NCBI GenBank assembly: GCA_007135435.1
Contig: SLIW01000310.1
Coordinates: forward strand, 1 to 9,382
Source: Natronomonas sp.
Lineage (GTDB): Archaea; Halobacteriota; Halobacteria; Halobacteriales; Haloarculaceae
Direction of reading: 5' to 3'
DNA length: 9,382 bases
Part shown: piece by piece, positions 1 through 5,297 of the stretch
Layout: each line of letters starts with the position of its first letter
Position numbering within the stretch: the stretch's first letter is position 1
Translations under genes and position numbers: made by a program
Notes under the pieces: generated by a model
What the model saw: only the letters and a program-made list of their open reading frames with translations
Database searches by the model: none
What the model was told of the DNA's origin: nothing

Positions 1-1
1 A

Positions 2-796
2 ACTGAGAACGTCGAAGAAGCGATCGAAGTCCTCCAGCAGCTCGGTCTGAAGGAATACGAGGCGCGGTGTTTCGTCGGGTTGTCGCGCTTGCACTCCGGG
101 ACGGCACGGCAACTCAGCGAGATGACCGAAGTGCCCCGGACACGCGTGTACGATGCGACTCGGGTGCTGGAAGCGCAAGGCCTCGTCGAGATCCAGCATT
201 CGAGCCCGCAGCAGTTCCGCGCCGTTCCGCTCGAAGAGGCCACGGAGACGCTTCGGGATCAATACGAGGCCCGCGTCGAGCGACTCCACGACGCTCTCGA
301 AACGGTCGAAATCGTCGATGCGGACGACGAGTCCCCCATCCAGCAAGTGTGGGCGATGACCGGCCGGGACGCGATCGAGAACCGGACGAACGACCTCGTC
401 GGGGAGGCGACTGACGAAATCGTGCTCGTCGTGGGCGACGAGTCACTGCTGACCGAGGATCTGATCGATTCTCTCAACGAGGTCGGCAACGGGGTCGACC
501 TGCTCATCGGCGCGTTGACCGAGCCCCTCCAGGATCGGATTCAAACGGCCGTGCCTGACGCCACGACGTTCATCTCGGGGCTGGAGTGGCTTCACGGCGA
601 GAACGCCACCGAAGAGGAGACGGCGATCGGCCGATTGCTGTTGATCGACCGCTCGACGATCCTGGTGAGTTCGATCATTCCCACCACCATGGAAGAACGT
701 GCAATCTTTGGGGAGGGGTTCGGGAATGGTCTCGTCGTGATTGCGCGTCGCCTCATGGCGCAGGGATTGTTGACCGTGCGGGACCCGACGCAGTGA
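2..796 (+). CDS. TrmB-family transcriptional regulator, N-terminus cut by window edge
   Basis: The frame is open from base 2, so the start lies left of the window; 264 residues are visible. The first part (LQQLGLKEYEAR, then SGTARQLSEMTEVPRTRVYD and LEAQGLVEI) is the winged-helix DNA-binding domain of the TrmB family, in which recognition helix and wing follow each other. An arginine- and glutamate-rich helix (about residues 78-98) follows, as in the linker or dimerisation helix of these proteins. The C-terminal half resembles the sensor domain of haloarchaeal TrmB-like regulators, starting near IQQVWAMTGRDAI. Family members usually repress or activate sugar and central-metabolism genes, but the ligand and targets cannot be read here. 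A TTG at 80 could be taken as a start, but it would remove half of the DNA-binding domain, so upstream coding is preferred. The gene converges on the broken HalOD1 gene, with a 30-bp gap. Confidence 0.9.
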   Translation, partial: TENVEEAIEVLQQLGLKEYEARCFVGLSRLHSGTARQLSEMTEVPRTRVYDATRVLEAQGLVEIQHSSPQQFRAVPLEEATETLRDQYEARVERLHDALETVEIVDADDESPIQQVWAMTGRDAIENRTNDLVGEATDEIVLVVGDESLLTEDLIDSLNEVGNGVDLLIGALTEPLQDRIQTAVPDATTFISGLEWLHGENATEEETAIGRLLLIDRSTILVSSIIPTTMEERAIFGEGFGNGLVVIARRLMAQGLLTVRDPTQ

Positions 797-826
797 GCCG
801 ACTGGCCGCGACTATCGGTCCCCTCG

Positions 827-1139
827 TCAGTACCTGTCGTTACCGTCCGATCCTCCGTCAGTAGGTACTCGGCGAACGCGTTCGAGCGGTTCGGTGGAGA
901 GATACTCGCCGTTGTCGATGGAGACGCGACAGCCACGATAGACGAACGAGAGACAGCCACCCGGCATGGGTTGACCATTCGACCGGAATTCGAAGAGTGC
1001 ATCCAGCGCGTTCGTGTCGAGGCCGTACGGCAGCGGACGGAGGTGACAGGGTTCACGGCCCTCCACGGAGGTGACAGGGTTCACGGCCCTCCACGGCGCT
1101 CACCGCGCGCACGACGGCCGGACTCACCGATTCGTCCAC
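827..1139 (-). pseudogene. HalOD1 output-domain protein, frameshifted by a 28-bp tandem duplication
   Basis: Two minus-strand frames together give one HalOD1-type protein. The first frame, from a GTG at 1139, reads MDESVSPAVVRAVSAVEGRE and PCHLR, then stops after GGP. The second frame, from 1084 to the stop at 827, carries LRPLPYGLDTNALDALFEF, LSFVYRGCRVSIDNGEY and LSTEPL, the typical HalOD1 core. The frames meet exactly at a perfect 28-bp direct repeat (1037-1064 and 1065-1092). Removing one copy restores a continuous 94-residue protein, the normal length for this family. A GGGGAGG-like ribosome-binding site (1150-1157) supports the GTG start at 1139, although the frame is open to a GTG at 1250. 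HalOD1 is a small haloarchaeal domain also found fused to signalling modules; its biochemical role is not known to me. As sequenced, only a short 5' peptide, or an N-truncated product from an internal start, could be made. Confidence 0.8.
1037..1092. repeat. Perfect 28-bp tandem duplication
   Basis: Bases 1037-1064 and 1065-1092 are identical, with no spacer. The first four bases of the unit (ACGG) also follow the second copy, so identity extends to 1096. The unit is not a multiple of three, so the extra copy shifts the reading frame of the HalOD1 gene on the minus strand. The perfect identity suggests a recent event, such as slippage, or a sequencing or assembly artefact. Confidence 0.95.
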
Positions 1140-1190
1140 TCCGATTTCGTCCTCCCCAACCCTGGTAAGCCTGGACGACCCGAACCGCGT

Positions 1191-1218
1191 GGGTATTTCA
1201 CCCGGGTAATCAATACCC
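1191..1218. promoter_or_regulatory. 28-bp imperfect palindrome, candidate operator between divergent genes
   Basis: GGGTATT (1191-1197) and AATACCC (1212-1218) are perfect inverted arms. They surround an inner 8-bp palindrome, ACCCGGGT (1200-1207), with almost the same centre. The site lies between the HalOD1 gene (-) and the DisA_N gene (+), just upstream of the latter's TATA-like box. This is a position for an activator or a shared operator. The symmetry is seen directly; binding by a dimeric regulator is inferred. Confidence 0.5.
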
Positions 1219-1227
1219 GTCCCGTAG

Positions 1228-1248
1228 TTAAATTCGGGGATACTATCC
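1228..1248 (+). promoter_or_regulatory. Putative promoter of the DisA_N gene with a dyad near the start site
   Basis: An AT-rich TTAAATT (1228-1234) is a plausible TATA box 40-46 bp before the ATG at 1274. Transcription would start near 1257 and leave a short leader. A perfect 11-bp dyad, GGATACTATCC (1238-1248), sits between box and start site, where a bound repressor would block polymerase. No clear Shine-Dalgarno sequence precedes the ATG. Confidence 0.4.
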
Positions 1249-1273
1249 ACTTGACGGCCCTACTGACCGGCGA

Positions 1274-1837
1274 ATGACCAACCTCGTGGAGCGTGTGGGA
1301 ACACCGACCTCGCAACGCCCATCTTCGGACGTTATCGCGGTACTCGAGAGGATATGGGATTGCGTCGAGGACATCAGTCGCGGGTTCGAGCGATGGGACG
1401 ACCCCTACGCCCGGGGACCGGGTCTCTATTTCGTCGTCGAGCGTGATTCAGTAGCCGGGTTCACGGACCCGATGGGGACGAACCGCTGGCCGGTCGAAGA
1501 CTGTGCGAGTGTATTTGGTGAACCCAGTGCACTCCTCGAGACGGCACGAGGAGTGGCCTTTTCCTGCGACGGCGCAGTCGTCGTCCGCGACGACGGGACG
1601 ATCCGCGAGGAGATGGTCCGGGTCGACCAGCTATCGACGGCCGAACGGGCACGGATCGACGACCTTCCCTATGCGGAATGGATGGGTACCCGACACATGA
1701 GCGCGCTCGAAACCGCGACCCGCGAGGAAGTGATCGCGGCGATCACGCTCAGCGAAGAGGACGGACGAGTGACGTTCTTCACCGACGAGGGGTTCGAAGA
1801 CCATCAACGGACGGTGGGTGAAGAAGACGAATCGTGA
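1274..1837 (+). CDS. dacZ: DisA_N-domain protein, probable diadenylate cyclase (DacZ-like)
   Basis: This 187-aa protein matches the DisA_N (diadenylate cyclase) fold, which joins two ATP into the second messenger c-di-AMP. DisA_N proteins are marked by a DGA motif and an RHR motif. Here CDGAVVVRDDGTI holds DGA at residues 99-101, and MGTRHMSALETATREE holds GTRH at 138-141, followed by a conserved-looking AAITLSEEDGRVTFF. The third RHR residue is Met (RHM). Bacterial DisA instead has helical and DNA-binding domains after this module; here the protein ends soon after it and has an acidic tail, as expected for the archaeal single-domain enzyme. The N-terminal helix (about residues 18-40) is soluble in character, with no membrane anchor. 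The gene is divergent from the HalOD1 gene. Activity is inferred from the family; a nucleotide-binding protein without cyclase activity remains possible. Confidence 0.72.
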   Translation: MTNLVERVGTPTSQRPSSDVIAVLERIWDCVEDISRGFERWDDPYARGPGLYFVVERDSVAGFTDPMGTNRWPVEDCASVFGEPSALLETARGVAFSCDGAVVVRDDGTIREEMVRVDQLSTAERARIDDLPYAEWMGTRHMSALETATREEVIAAITLSEEDGRVTFFTDEGFEDHQRTVGEEDES

Positions 1838-1865
1838 CTGACTGACCCACGGAGTGTGAATATCC

Positions 1866-2090
1866 ATGGGCGTGGTGTCGGGTTGGGTACCCACCCTTCT
1901 CGCTGGCCTGACTCTCGTCTCGGCCGCTGCGCAGAGACTTGCAACGGTCGCCGACCGACTGGGGTTCGCACCGGTCGTCGATGACCTCCTCACCGGGTCG
2001 GTCTCGGGTCCGTCGCTTCTCGGGCTCGTCGCTCCGACCGTCACGTCCTCGTCGTCCCGGTTCCCGATCGGCTGGCGGCCCTTGGCTTGA
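1866..2090 (+). CDS. Small hydrophobic ORF of unknown function, doubtful
   Basis: This 74-codon frame starts with ATG 28 bp after the DisA_N gene and could share its transcript. About four fifths of its third codon positions are G or C, in line with a haloarchaeal gene. The protein is hydrophobic at the start (WVPTLLAGLTLVSAAAQRL) and again near GPSLLGLVAPTV, and it ends in a Ser-rich and basic tail. It might be one or two membrane helices, or the N-terminal relic of a larger membrane protein. I do not recognise a family. Its mean charge is not acidic, which is atypical for a soluble haloarchaeal protein. The ORF could also be chance. Confidence 0.3.
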   Translation: MGVVSGWVPTLLAGLTLVSAAAQRLATVADRLGFAPVVDDLLTGSVSGPSLLGLVAPTVTSSSSRFPIGWRPLA

Positions 2091-2602
2091 CAATCGGGAT
2101 CCTCACGCCACCATCCATGCCGTCATCGTGCTCGTCACCATCGTCAATTTGAGTTCTTTTTGGATATGGATTGTTCATCCAATCCCGACGAAAACCGGGG
2201 TTTCAGGAGCTCACAAGCCCCATTCGACCTCCTCGATACGCGAGCCGACTTCCGGGCGACCGGGTTCGAAAACCGCATGCAAGCGGCTGGGTGTAGAACG
2301 ATTTGGGCCTCATTTACCGACCATCCCCTGTTTCACCCGGGTTGACCGACGGCTCACAGCGCCCACCCGGATCCCCTCATTCGAAGCGAAATCCCCCCTG
2401 AAACCCGCTCCGGGCGTCTGGTCGGATCCGACTCTCCACTGACTTTCTGGGAGCGACGAACTGCCTCGACGAAACCCGAACTACAGCGTTCTACACATTG
2501 TATTCTTGCGGATGAGACGCTCTCTGTAGAAACCGACCCGCTGTATAGGGTCGTTTCGCGTGAAGCCATCGACTGACATCGTGGAACTCCAAACCAGGTC
2601 GA
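2091..2602. other. Stretch without a convincing gene
   Basis: No frame here shows haloarchaeal-like protein composition. A 61-codon plus frame (2160-2345) and a 71-codon minus frame (2354-2569) have mixed codon use and no recognisable motif. There is a T5 run at 2156-2160, which could help end transcription of the plus-strand genes. A 6-bp inverted repeat follows, TTGGAT/ATCCAA (2160-2165 and 2177-2182). The base composition is lower in GC than in the neighbouring genes. Confidence 0.5.
2531..2556 (-). terminator. Possible hairpin downstream of the VOC gene
   Basis: CGACCC (2534-2539) and GGGTCG (2548-2553) form a perfect 6-bp stem with an 8-base loop, extended by AAA/TTT across a one-base bulge. 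It lies 47-72 bp past the VOC stop. There is no long T-run after it, so a terminator role is only a guess. Confidence 0.25.
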
Positions 2603-2965
2603 TCAGACCTCTTCTATGAGGTGAACCGTATAACCGTCGGGATCAGTGACGGCTGCGAGCCGGATCGACTTCCGGTCGAGCGTCCGCGGCTCCATCTCCA
2701 CGGTGGTGTCCCATTCGGTGACCGCCCGTTCGACGACGGCGTCGACGTCCGTGGTCGCGATTGCGACGTGGTGGATTCCGGACGGTTCAGGCGCCTCGTC
2801 GACGACCTTGAACTGGAGTTCGGCACCGCCTGCGCCCCCCACGTAGTAGTTCTGCTGTCCGCGTGCCTCGAATTGTCGAGTGCACTCGAGCCCGAGAAGG
2901 CCCTCGTAGAACTCACGCGTCGTGTCGAGATCTCCTACTTCGATTGCAGTATGAAGTACGTCCAT
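2603..2965 (-). CDS. VOC-superfamily (glyoxalase/lactoylglutathione lyase-like) protein
   Basis: The 120-aa protein shows two paired beta-alpha-beta-beta-beta modules typical of the vicinal oxygen chelate fold. The first opens with MDVLHTAIEVGDLDTTREFY and the second with GIHHVAIATTDVDAVVE; the end is DPDGYTVHLIEEV. Against E. coli glyoxalase I, whose metal ligands are two His and two Glu, the first three positions look kept: H5, E49 (in AELQF) and H66. The fourth ligand position, a Glu in the family (IELIEE), is H115 here (VHLIEE). A metal enzyme is still possible, but the substrate need not be methylglyoxal hemithioacetal; haloarchaea lack glutathione. The gene stands alone between two gaps and is transcribed in the same direction as the upstream UspA gene, 143 bp away. 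Confidence 0.88.
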   Translation of the reverse strand: MDVLHTAIEVGDLDTTREFYEGLLGLECTRQFEARGQQNYYVGGAGGAELQFKVVDEAPEPSGIHHVAIATTDVDAVVERAVTEWDTTVEMEPRTLDRKSIRLAAVTDPDGYTVHLIEEV

Positions 2966-3108
2966 AGCCGCGAATCGGATGGATCGATACTAATTGTATT
3001 GATGGCTCCGGTGACGTGACTGTGTATATGGGGCGTCTACGGCGACGTATGCCGTGACGGTGACGAGGATCAAGGGTGGCGACGGCACTCCTCGAGAACT
3101 GCCGCCGA

Positions 3109-3543
3109 CTACCGGACGATCGTGACTGGAACACTCGATCGTCGCATCACGGTTTCCGCCACGCTCCCCAACAGTACACGTCCAATGCCCGACCGGCCGC
3201 GACTTCCCATCACGATGTGATCGATATCGAATTCCTCGATCGCCTCGAGGATCCGTCTGGATGGCTTTCCGAGCTCGACGACTGTCTCGGCCCGCAGCCC
3301 CCGATCCATGGCTTTGTTCCGATACTCGGAGAGCAGTTGGTCTGCCTGCTCCCGCCTGCGTTGTTCTTCTCGCCGATAGCCATCCAGATCAAACGAGTCA
3401 TCGTCACCGTATCCCCAGACGGCGACAGGATCGATTACGTGCAGGAGTGTAATCGTCGGCTCCGCCATCTCCGCTAGTACATACTCGAACGCGTTCTCGG
3501 AGTGCGGTGATCTGTCGACCGGAATAAGAACGTGTTTGGTCAC
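3109..3543 (-). CDS. Universal stress protein (UspA family), ATP-binding type
   Basis: The 144-aa protein is a single Usp domain. It begins with strand MTKHVLIPVD, where D10 contacts adenine in the family, and ends with the nucleotide-binding loop G-x2-G-x9-G-S (MGSRGRSGIGRVLLGSV; G113, G116, G126, S127). This loop places it in the ATP-binding class. VPVTIV is the usual last strand. Residues 45-80 form an acidic and then Arg/Glu-rich helix. GTG at 3543 is chosen because a TATA box lies about 26 bp upstream, which would give a leaderless message. Such small cytoplasmic proteins act in stress and growth-arrest responses; the specific trigger is not visible. Confidence 0.93.
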   Translation of the reverse strand: MTKHVLIPVDRSPHSENAFEYVLAEMAEPTITLLHVIDPVAVWGYGDDDSFDLDGYRREEQRRREQADQLLSEYRNKAMDRGLRAETVVELGKPSRRILEAIEEFDIDHIVMGSRGRSGIGRVLLGSVAETVMRRSSVPVTIVR

Positions 3544-3548
3544 ACTCG

Positions 3549-3572
3549 GCTATGCATAGCTCCCAGTATAAA
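3549..3572 (-). promoter_or_regulatory. UspA promoter: TATA box plus 12-bp palindrome
   Basis: On the minus strand TTTATAC (3566-3572) is a good archaeal TATA box centred about 26 bp before the GTG at 3543, so transcription probably starts at the start codon. Between them is the perfect palindrome GCTATGCATAGC (3549-3560), placed where a repressor would block initiation. Confidence 0.6.
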
Positions 3573-3711
3573 CATCAGGGAAGGAAATCGAATTTACGCG
3601 GTACACGCGGCGAGTACTCCGTAATGCGATACCGTGGTATCACCTTTCCTCAACACCGCTGAGACGAAGAGTGACTCCTGGTTATCTTCGGAGCATATCC
3701 GACTGACGCGT

Positions 3712-3912
3712 CTACCCGATCCCGTACGAATCCCAAATCCGCGGCAGTCGTATCGTGACGATCGTCACGTGAGGCCTGTTGTCGTCGAGTGCACGCGTTC
3801 CACCAGCATTCGTGATCACCGAGTACCCTACCCACTGGCCGATCCCACATCCATCGGACAGCGACTGACCCTCGCGTCCGATCACCTCGACCTCCGTCGC
3901 GGGCAACCGCCC
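3712..3912 (-). pseudogene. Relic of a sensor histidine kinase C-terminus (HATPase_c)
   Basis: A minus-strand frame holds GRLPATEVEVIGREGQSL, then DGCGIGQWVGYSVITNAGG and DNRPHVTIVTIRLPR before its stop at 3712. This follows the end of haloarchaeal histidine kinase ATPase domains: a G1 box ending in GxP, an E..VI..G.E.L.HG stretch, the G2 box GxGxGLWLVY..V...GG, and a last strand with D...G..V.I.LP. Several key residues are changed (L to Q in GIGQW, G to V or T), and nothing upstream continues the kinase: the frame runs antisense into the flavin-binding gene. I read it as a degraded fragment left after loss of most of a kinase gene. The rest of the 3573-3948 gap shows no gene. Confidence 0.55.
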
Positions 3913-3913
3913 C

Positions 3914-3948
3914 GTGGTTACTAACGTCTCGACATCGTCGGGTCCCCT
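3914..3948 (+). promoter_or_regulatory. Putative promoter of the flavin-binding gene
   Basis: The AT-richer GGTTACTAAC (3915-3924) lies about 25-30 bp before the ATG at 3949, matching a leaderless archaeal promoter. No Shine-Dalgarno sequence is seen. Confidence 0.35.
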
Positions 3949-4401
3949 ATGACGGATGATCGTGTTCGCCCGATGGATGCCGCGGCAATCGACGAGTTCC
4001 TCGGCCGAGGTGGGACAGGGGTGTTGTCCCTCGCGATGGACGACGAACCGTACTCGATACCGGTATCCTACGGGTACGATCCAGGCTCGCGGGACTTCTA
4101 TCTCCGGCTGGGATACACGCCGGAGAGCGAGAAGCACGCATTCATCCGGGCATCGGCTCCTGCGCGACTCGTCGTCTACGAGCGATCCGGTGAGACGTGG
4201 AAGAGCGTGATCGCGACGGGCTCGGTGGAGGTCGTTCCGGAGGAGGAACTGGATCGCGAGATCGTCACTCGTCTCCGTGAGGCCGACCTCCCGCTTGTGG
4301 ATATCTGGGACGAGGCGATGGAGGATATCACCTTCGAGATCACGAGGTTAGTGTGCGAGGCCATCACTGGTCGAACCGCACGCGGTGAGCTCCCCCTGTA
4401 G
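3949..4401 (+). CDS. Pyridoxamine 5'-phosphate oxidase-like flavin/nucleotide-binding protein
   Basis: The 150-aa protein fits the split-barrel PPOX-like family (Pyridox_ox_2 type) common in haloarchaea. The core pattern is FLGRGGTGVLSLAMDDEPY, SIPVSYGYD, FYLRLGYTPESEKHAFIR, ARLVVYERSGETWKSVIA and TGSVEVV: successive barrel strands that bind FMN, F420 or a similar cofactor as a dimer. The C-terminal 45 residues form an acidic helical tail. Members of this family are often annotated only as flavin-nucleotide-binding, and neither substrate nor cofactor can be told from sequence. The ATG at 3949 is preferred: it follows a TATA-like box at leaderless spacing. The gene lies between two minus-strand genes, so it is probably monocistronic. 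Confidence 0.87.
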   Translation: MTDDRVRPMDAAAIDEFLGRGGTGVLSLAMDDEPYSIPVSYGYDPGSRDFYLRLGYTPESEKHAFIRASAPARLVVYERSGETWKSVIATGSVEVVPEEELDREIVTRLREADLPLVDIWDEAMEDITFEITRLVCEAITGRTARGELPL

Positions 4402-4480
4402 TGCGAGTCGAGCGCGATTCGGCCGCCCAAGATCGAGATTGCTGTCGAGGTAACCGACGCCATACAGAAAATAGCGTGTC

Positions 4481-4493
4481 GGCCCGTGGGGCC
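4481..4493. other. Small GC hairpin between convergent genes
   Basis: GGCCC (4481-4485) and GGGCC (4489-4493) form a 5-bp stem with a three-base loop, in the 154-bp gap where the flavin-binding gene (+) and the second UspA gene (-) converge. It could be part of a bidirectional end of transcription, but no T-run accompanies it. Confidence 0.2.
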
Positions 4494-4555
4494 ACCCCAG
4501 ACTGGATCGAGACGGAACGGTTCGATCCCCTGTCGTCAGGAAGAGGTGCTCCCCG

Positions 4556-5041
4556 TCAGGTGATGTACCGTTGTTGGGCTTCGGGAATCTCCTCGTCGAG
4601 TTCTTCGATCTCTGTCTCGGTCACCCGCGCAGTGAGCACCGGCATTTCGGCCGCACGGACGACCTCTTCGGCGACGCTCCCGACGATTCGCTTCTTCTCG
4701 CCCGTCCGGCCATGGGTACCCATGACGACGAGATCGATGTCGTTCTCCTCGGCGTATTCGAGGATCTCCTCGTGAGGGACGCCTTCACGAATCTCCGTCT
4801 CGATGTCGATCTCTTCTCCGGTACGGTCCTCCAGATGTTCGAGCGCCGCCGTCCCTTCTTCGAGGAGGACCTGCTTCACCCGGTCCTGGTGTTCGTCGGG
4901 GAGCATGACGTACGCCCGGAGATCCACCACATAGAGGGCGTGGACCGCGGCGTCGTTGAGCCGTGCTTGATGGAAACAGTGGGTGATCGCATTGAGCATC
5001 CCGATGCTCCCATCCGTCGGGAGCAATATCCGGTCGTACAT
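4556..5041 (-). CDS. Universal stress protein (UspA family), ATP-binding type
   Basis: A 161-aa single Usp domain. MYDRILLPTDGS at the start includes the adenine-contacting D10. The G-x2-G-x9-G-S loop (MGTHGRTGEKKRIVGSVAEE; G108, G111, G121, S122) marks an ATP binder. The usual VPHEEILEYAEENDIDLVVM segment precedes it. After the last core strand (MPVLTARV) there is an extra acidic tail of about 25 residues, ending in QQRYIT, longer than in the other UspA protein of this window. The two differ widely, so this is not a recent duplication. A CTAAAC TATA-like box (5067-5072) about 28 bp before the ATG suggests a leaderless message. It is divergent from the MFS gene, 256 bp away. Confidence 0.93.
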   Translation of the reverse strand: MYDRILLPTDGSIGMLNAITHCFHQARLNDAAVHALYVVDLRAYVMLPDEHQDRVKQVLLEEGTAALEHLEDRTGEEIDIETEIREGVPHEEILEYAEENDIDLVVMGTHGRTGEKKRIVGSVAEEVVRAAEMPVLTARVTETEIEELDEEIPEAQQRYIT

Positions 5042-5066
5042 TTGGCGTGGCCAACGTCGGCAGGTG

Positions 5067-5072
5067 GTTTAG
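5067..5072 (-). promoter_or_regulatory. TATA-like box of the second UspA gene
   Basis: On the minus strand CTAAAC lies about 28 bp before the ATG at 5041, the spacing for leaderless transcription. Confidence 0.4.
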
Positions 5073-5267
5073 GGGTTCGGGGCCGGAACGCCCACACGGC
5101 TTCCTCGGGTGCTCGTTCGTCCCGACCACCGGCGTGTGTCTGCAGTTCCCTGGTCCGCTTCATACCCAGGATCGCCGCGCGCAGGATGGATGAAGTCCCT
5201 CTGCGGGCGTCGACATATTCGACGCTCCGTCCGACCGCGAGGGGAGGACGTCGCCAAAGACGGCGCC

Positions 5268-5277
5268 TTTTTGAATA
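5268..5277 (+). promoter_or_regulatory. TATA-like box of the MFS gene
   Basis: TTTTTGAATA (5268-5277) is centred about 26 bp before the ATG at 5298. This fits a leaderless message and supports that start over the upstream in-frame start at 5109. Confidence 0.5.
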
Positions 5278-5297
5278 CTCGACCGGTTCCCCGGAAT

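Noticed and set aside
592..1056. 154-codon minus-strand frame
   Set aside because: It is another frame of the HalOD1 gene and continues antisense into the TrmB gene; Ser/Arg-rich.
2200..2300. tRNA-like T-loop (GGGTTCGAAAAC near 2262)
   Set aside because: No pairing T-stem, anticodon arm or acceptor stem could be built around it.
2160..2345. 61-codon plus-strand frame starting MDMDCSSNPDEN
   Set aside because: Mixed codon third positions, no motif and no ribosome-binding site or promoter spacing that supports it.
2489..2531. 7-bp inverted repeat TTCTACA/TGTAGAA with 29-bp spacer
   Set aside because: Short arms at this distance are expected by chance, and nothing between them looks like a mobile element.
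3634..3924. 96-codon plus-strand frame
   Set aside because: Composition rich in Arg, His and Pro; it is antisense to the better supported histidine kinase relic.
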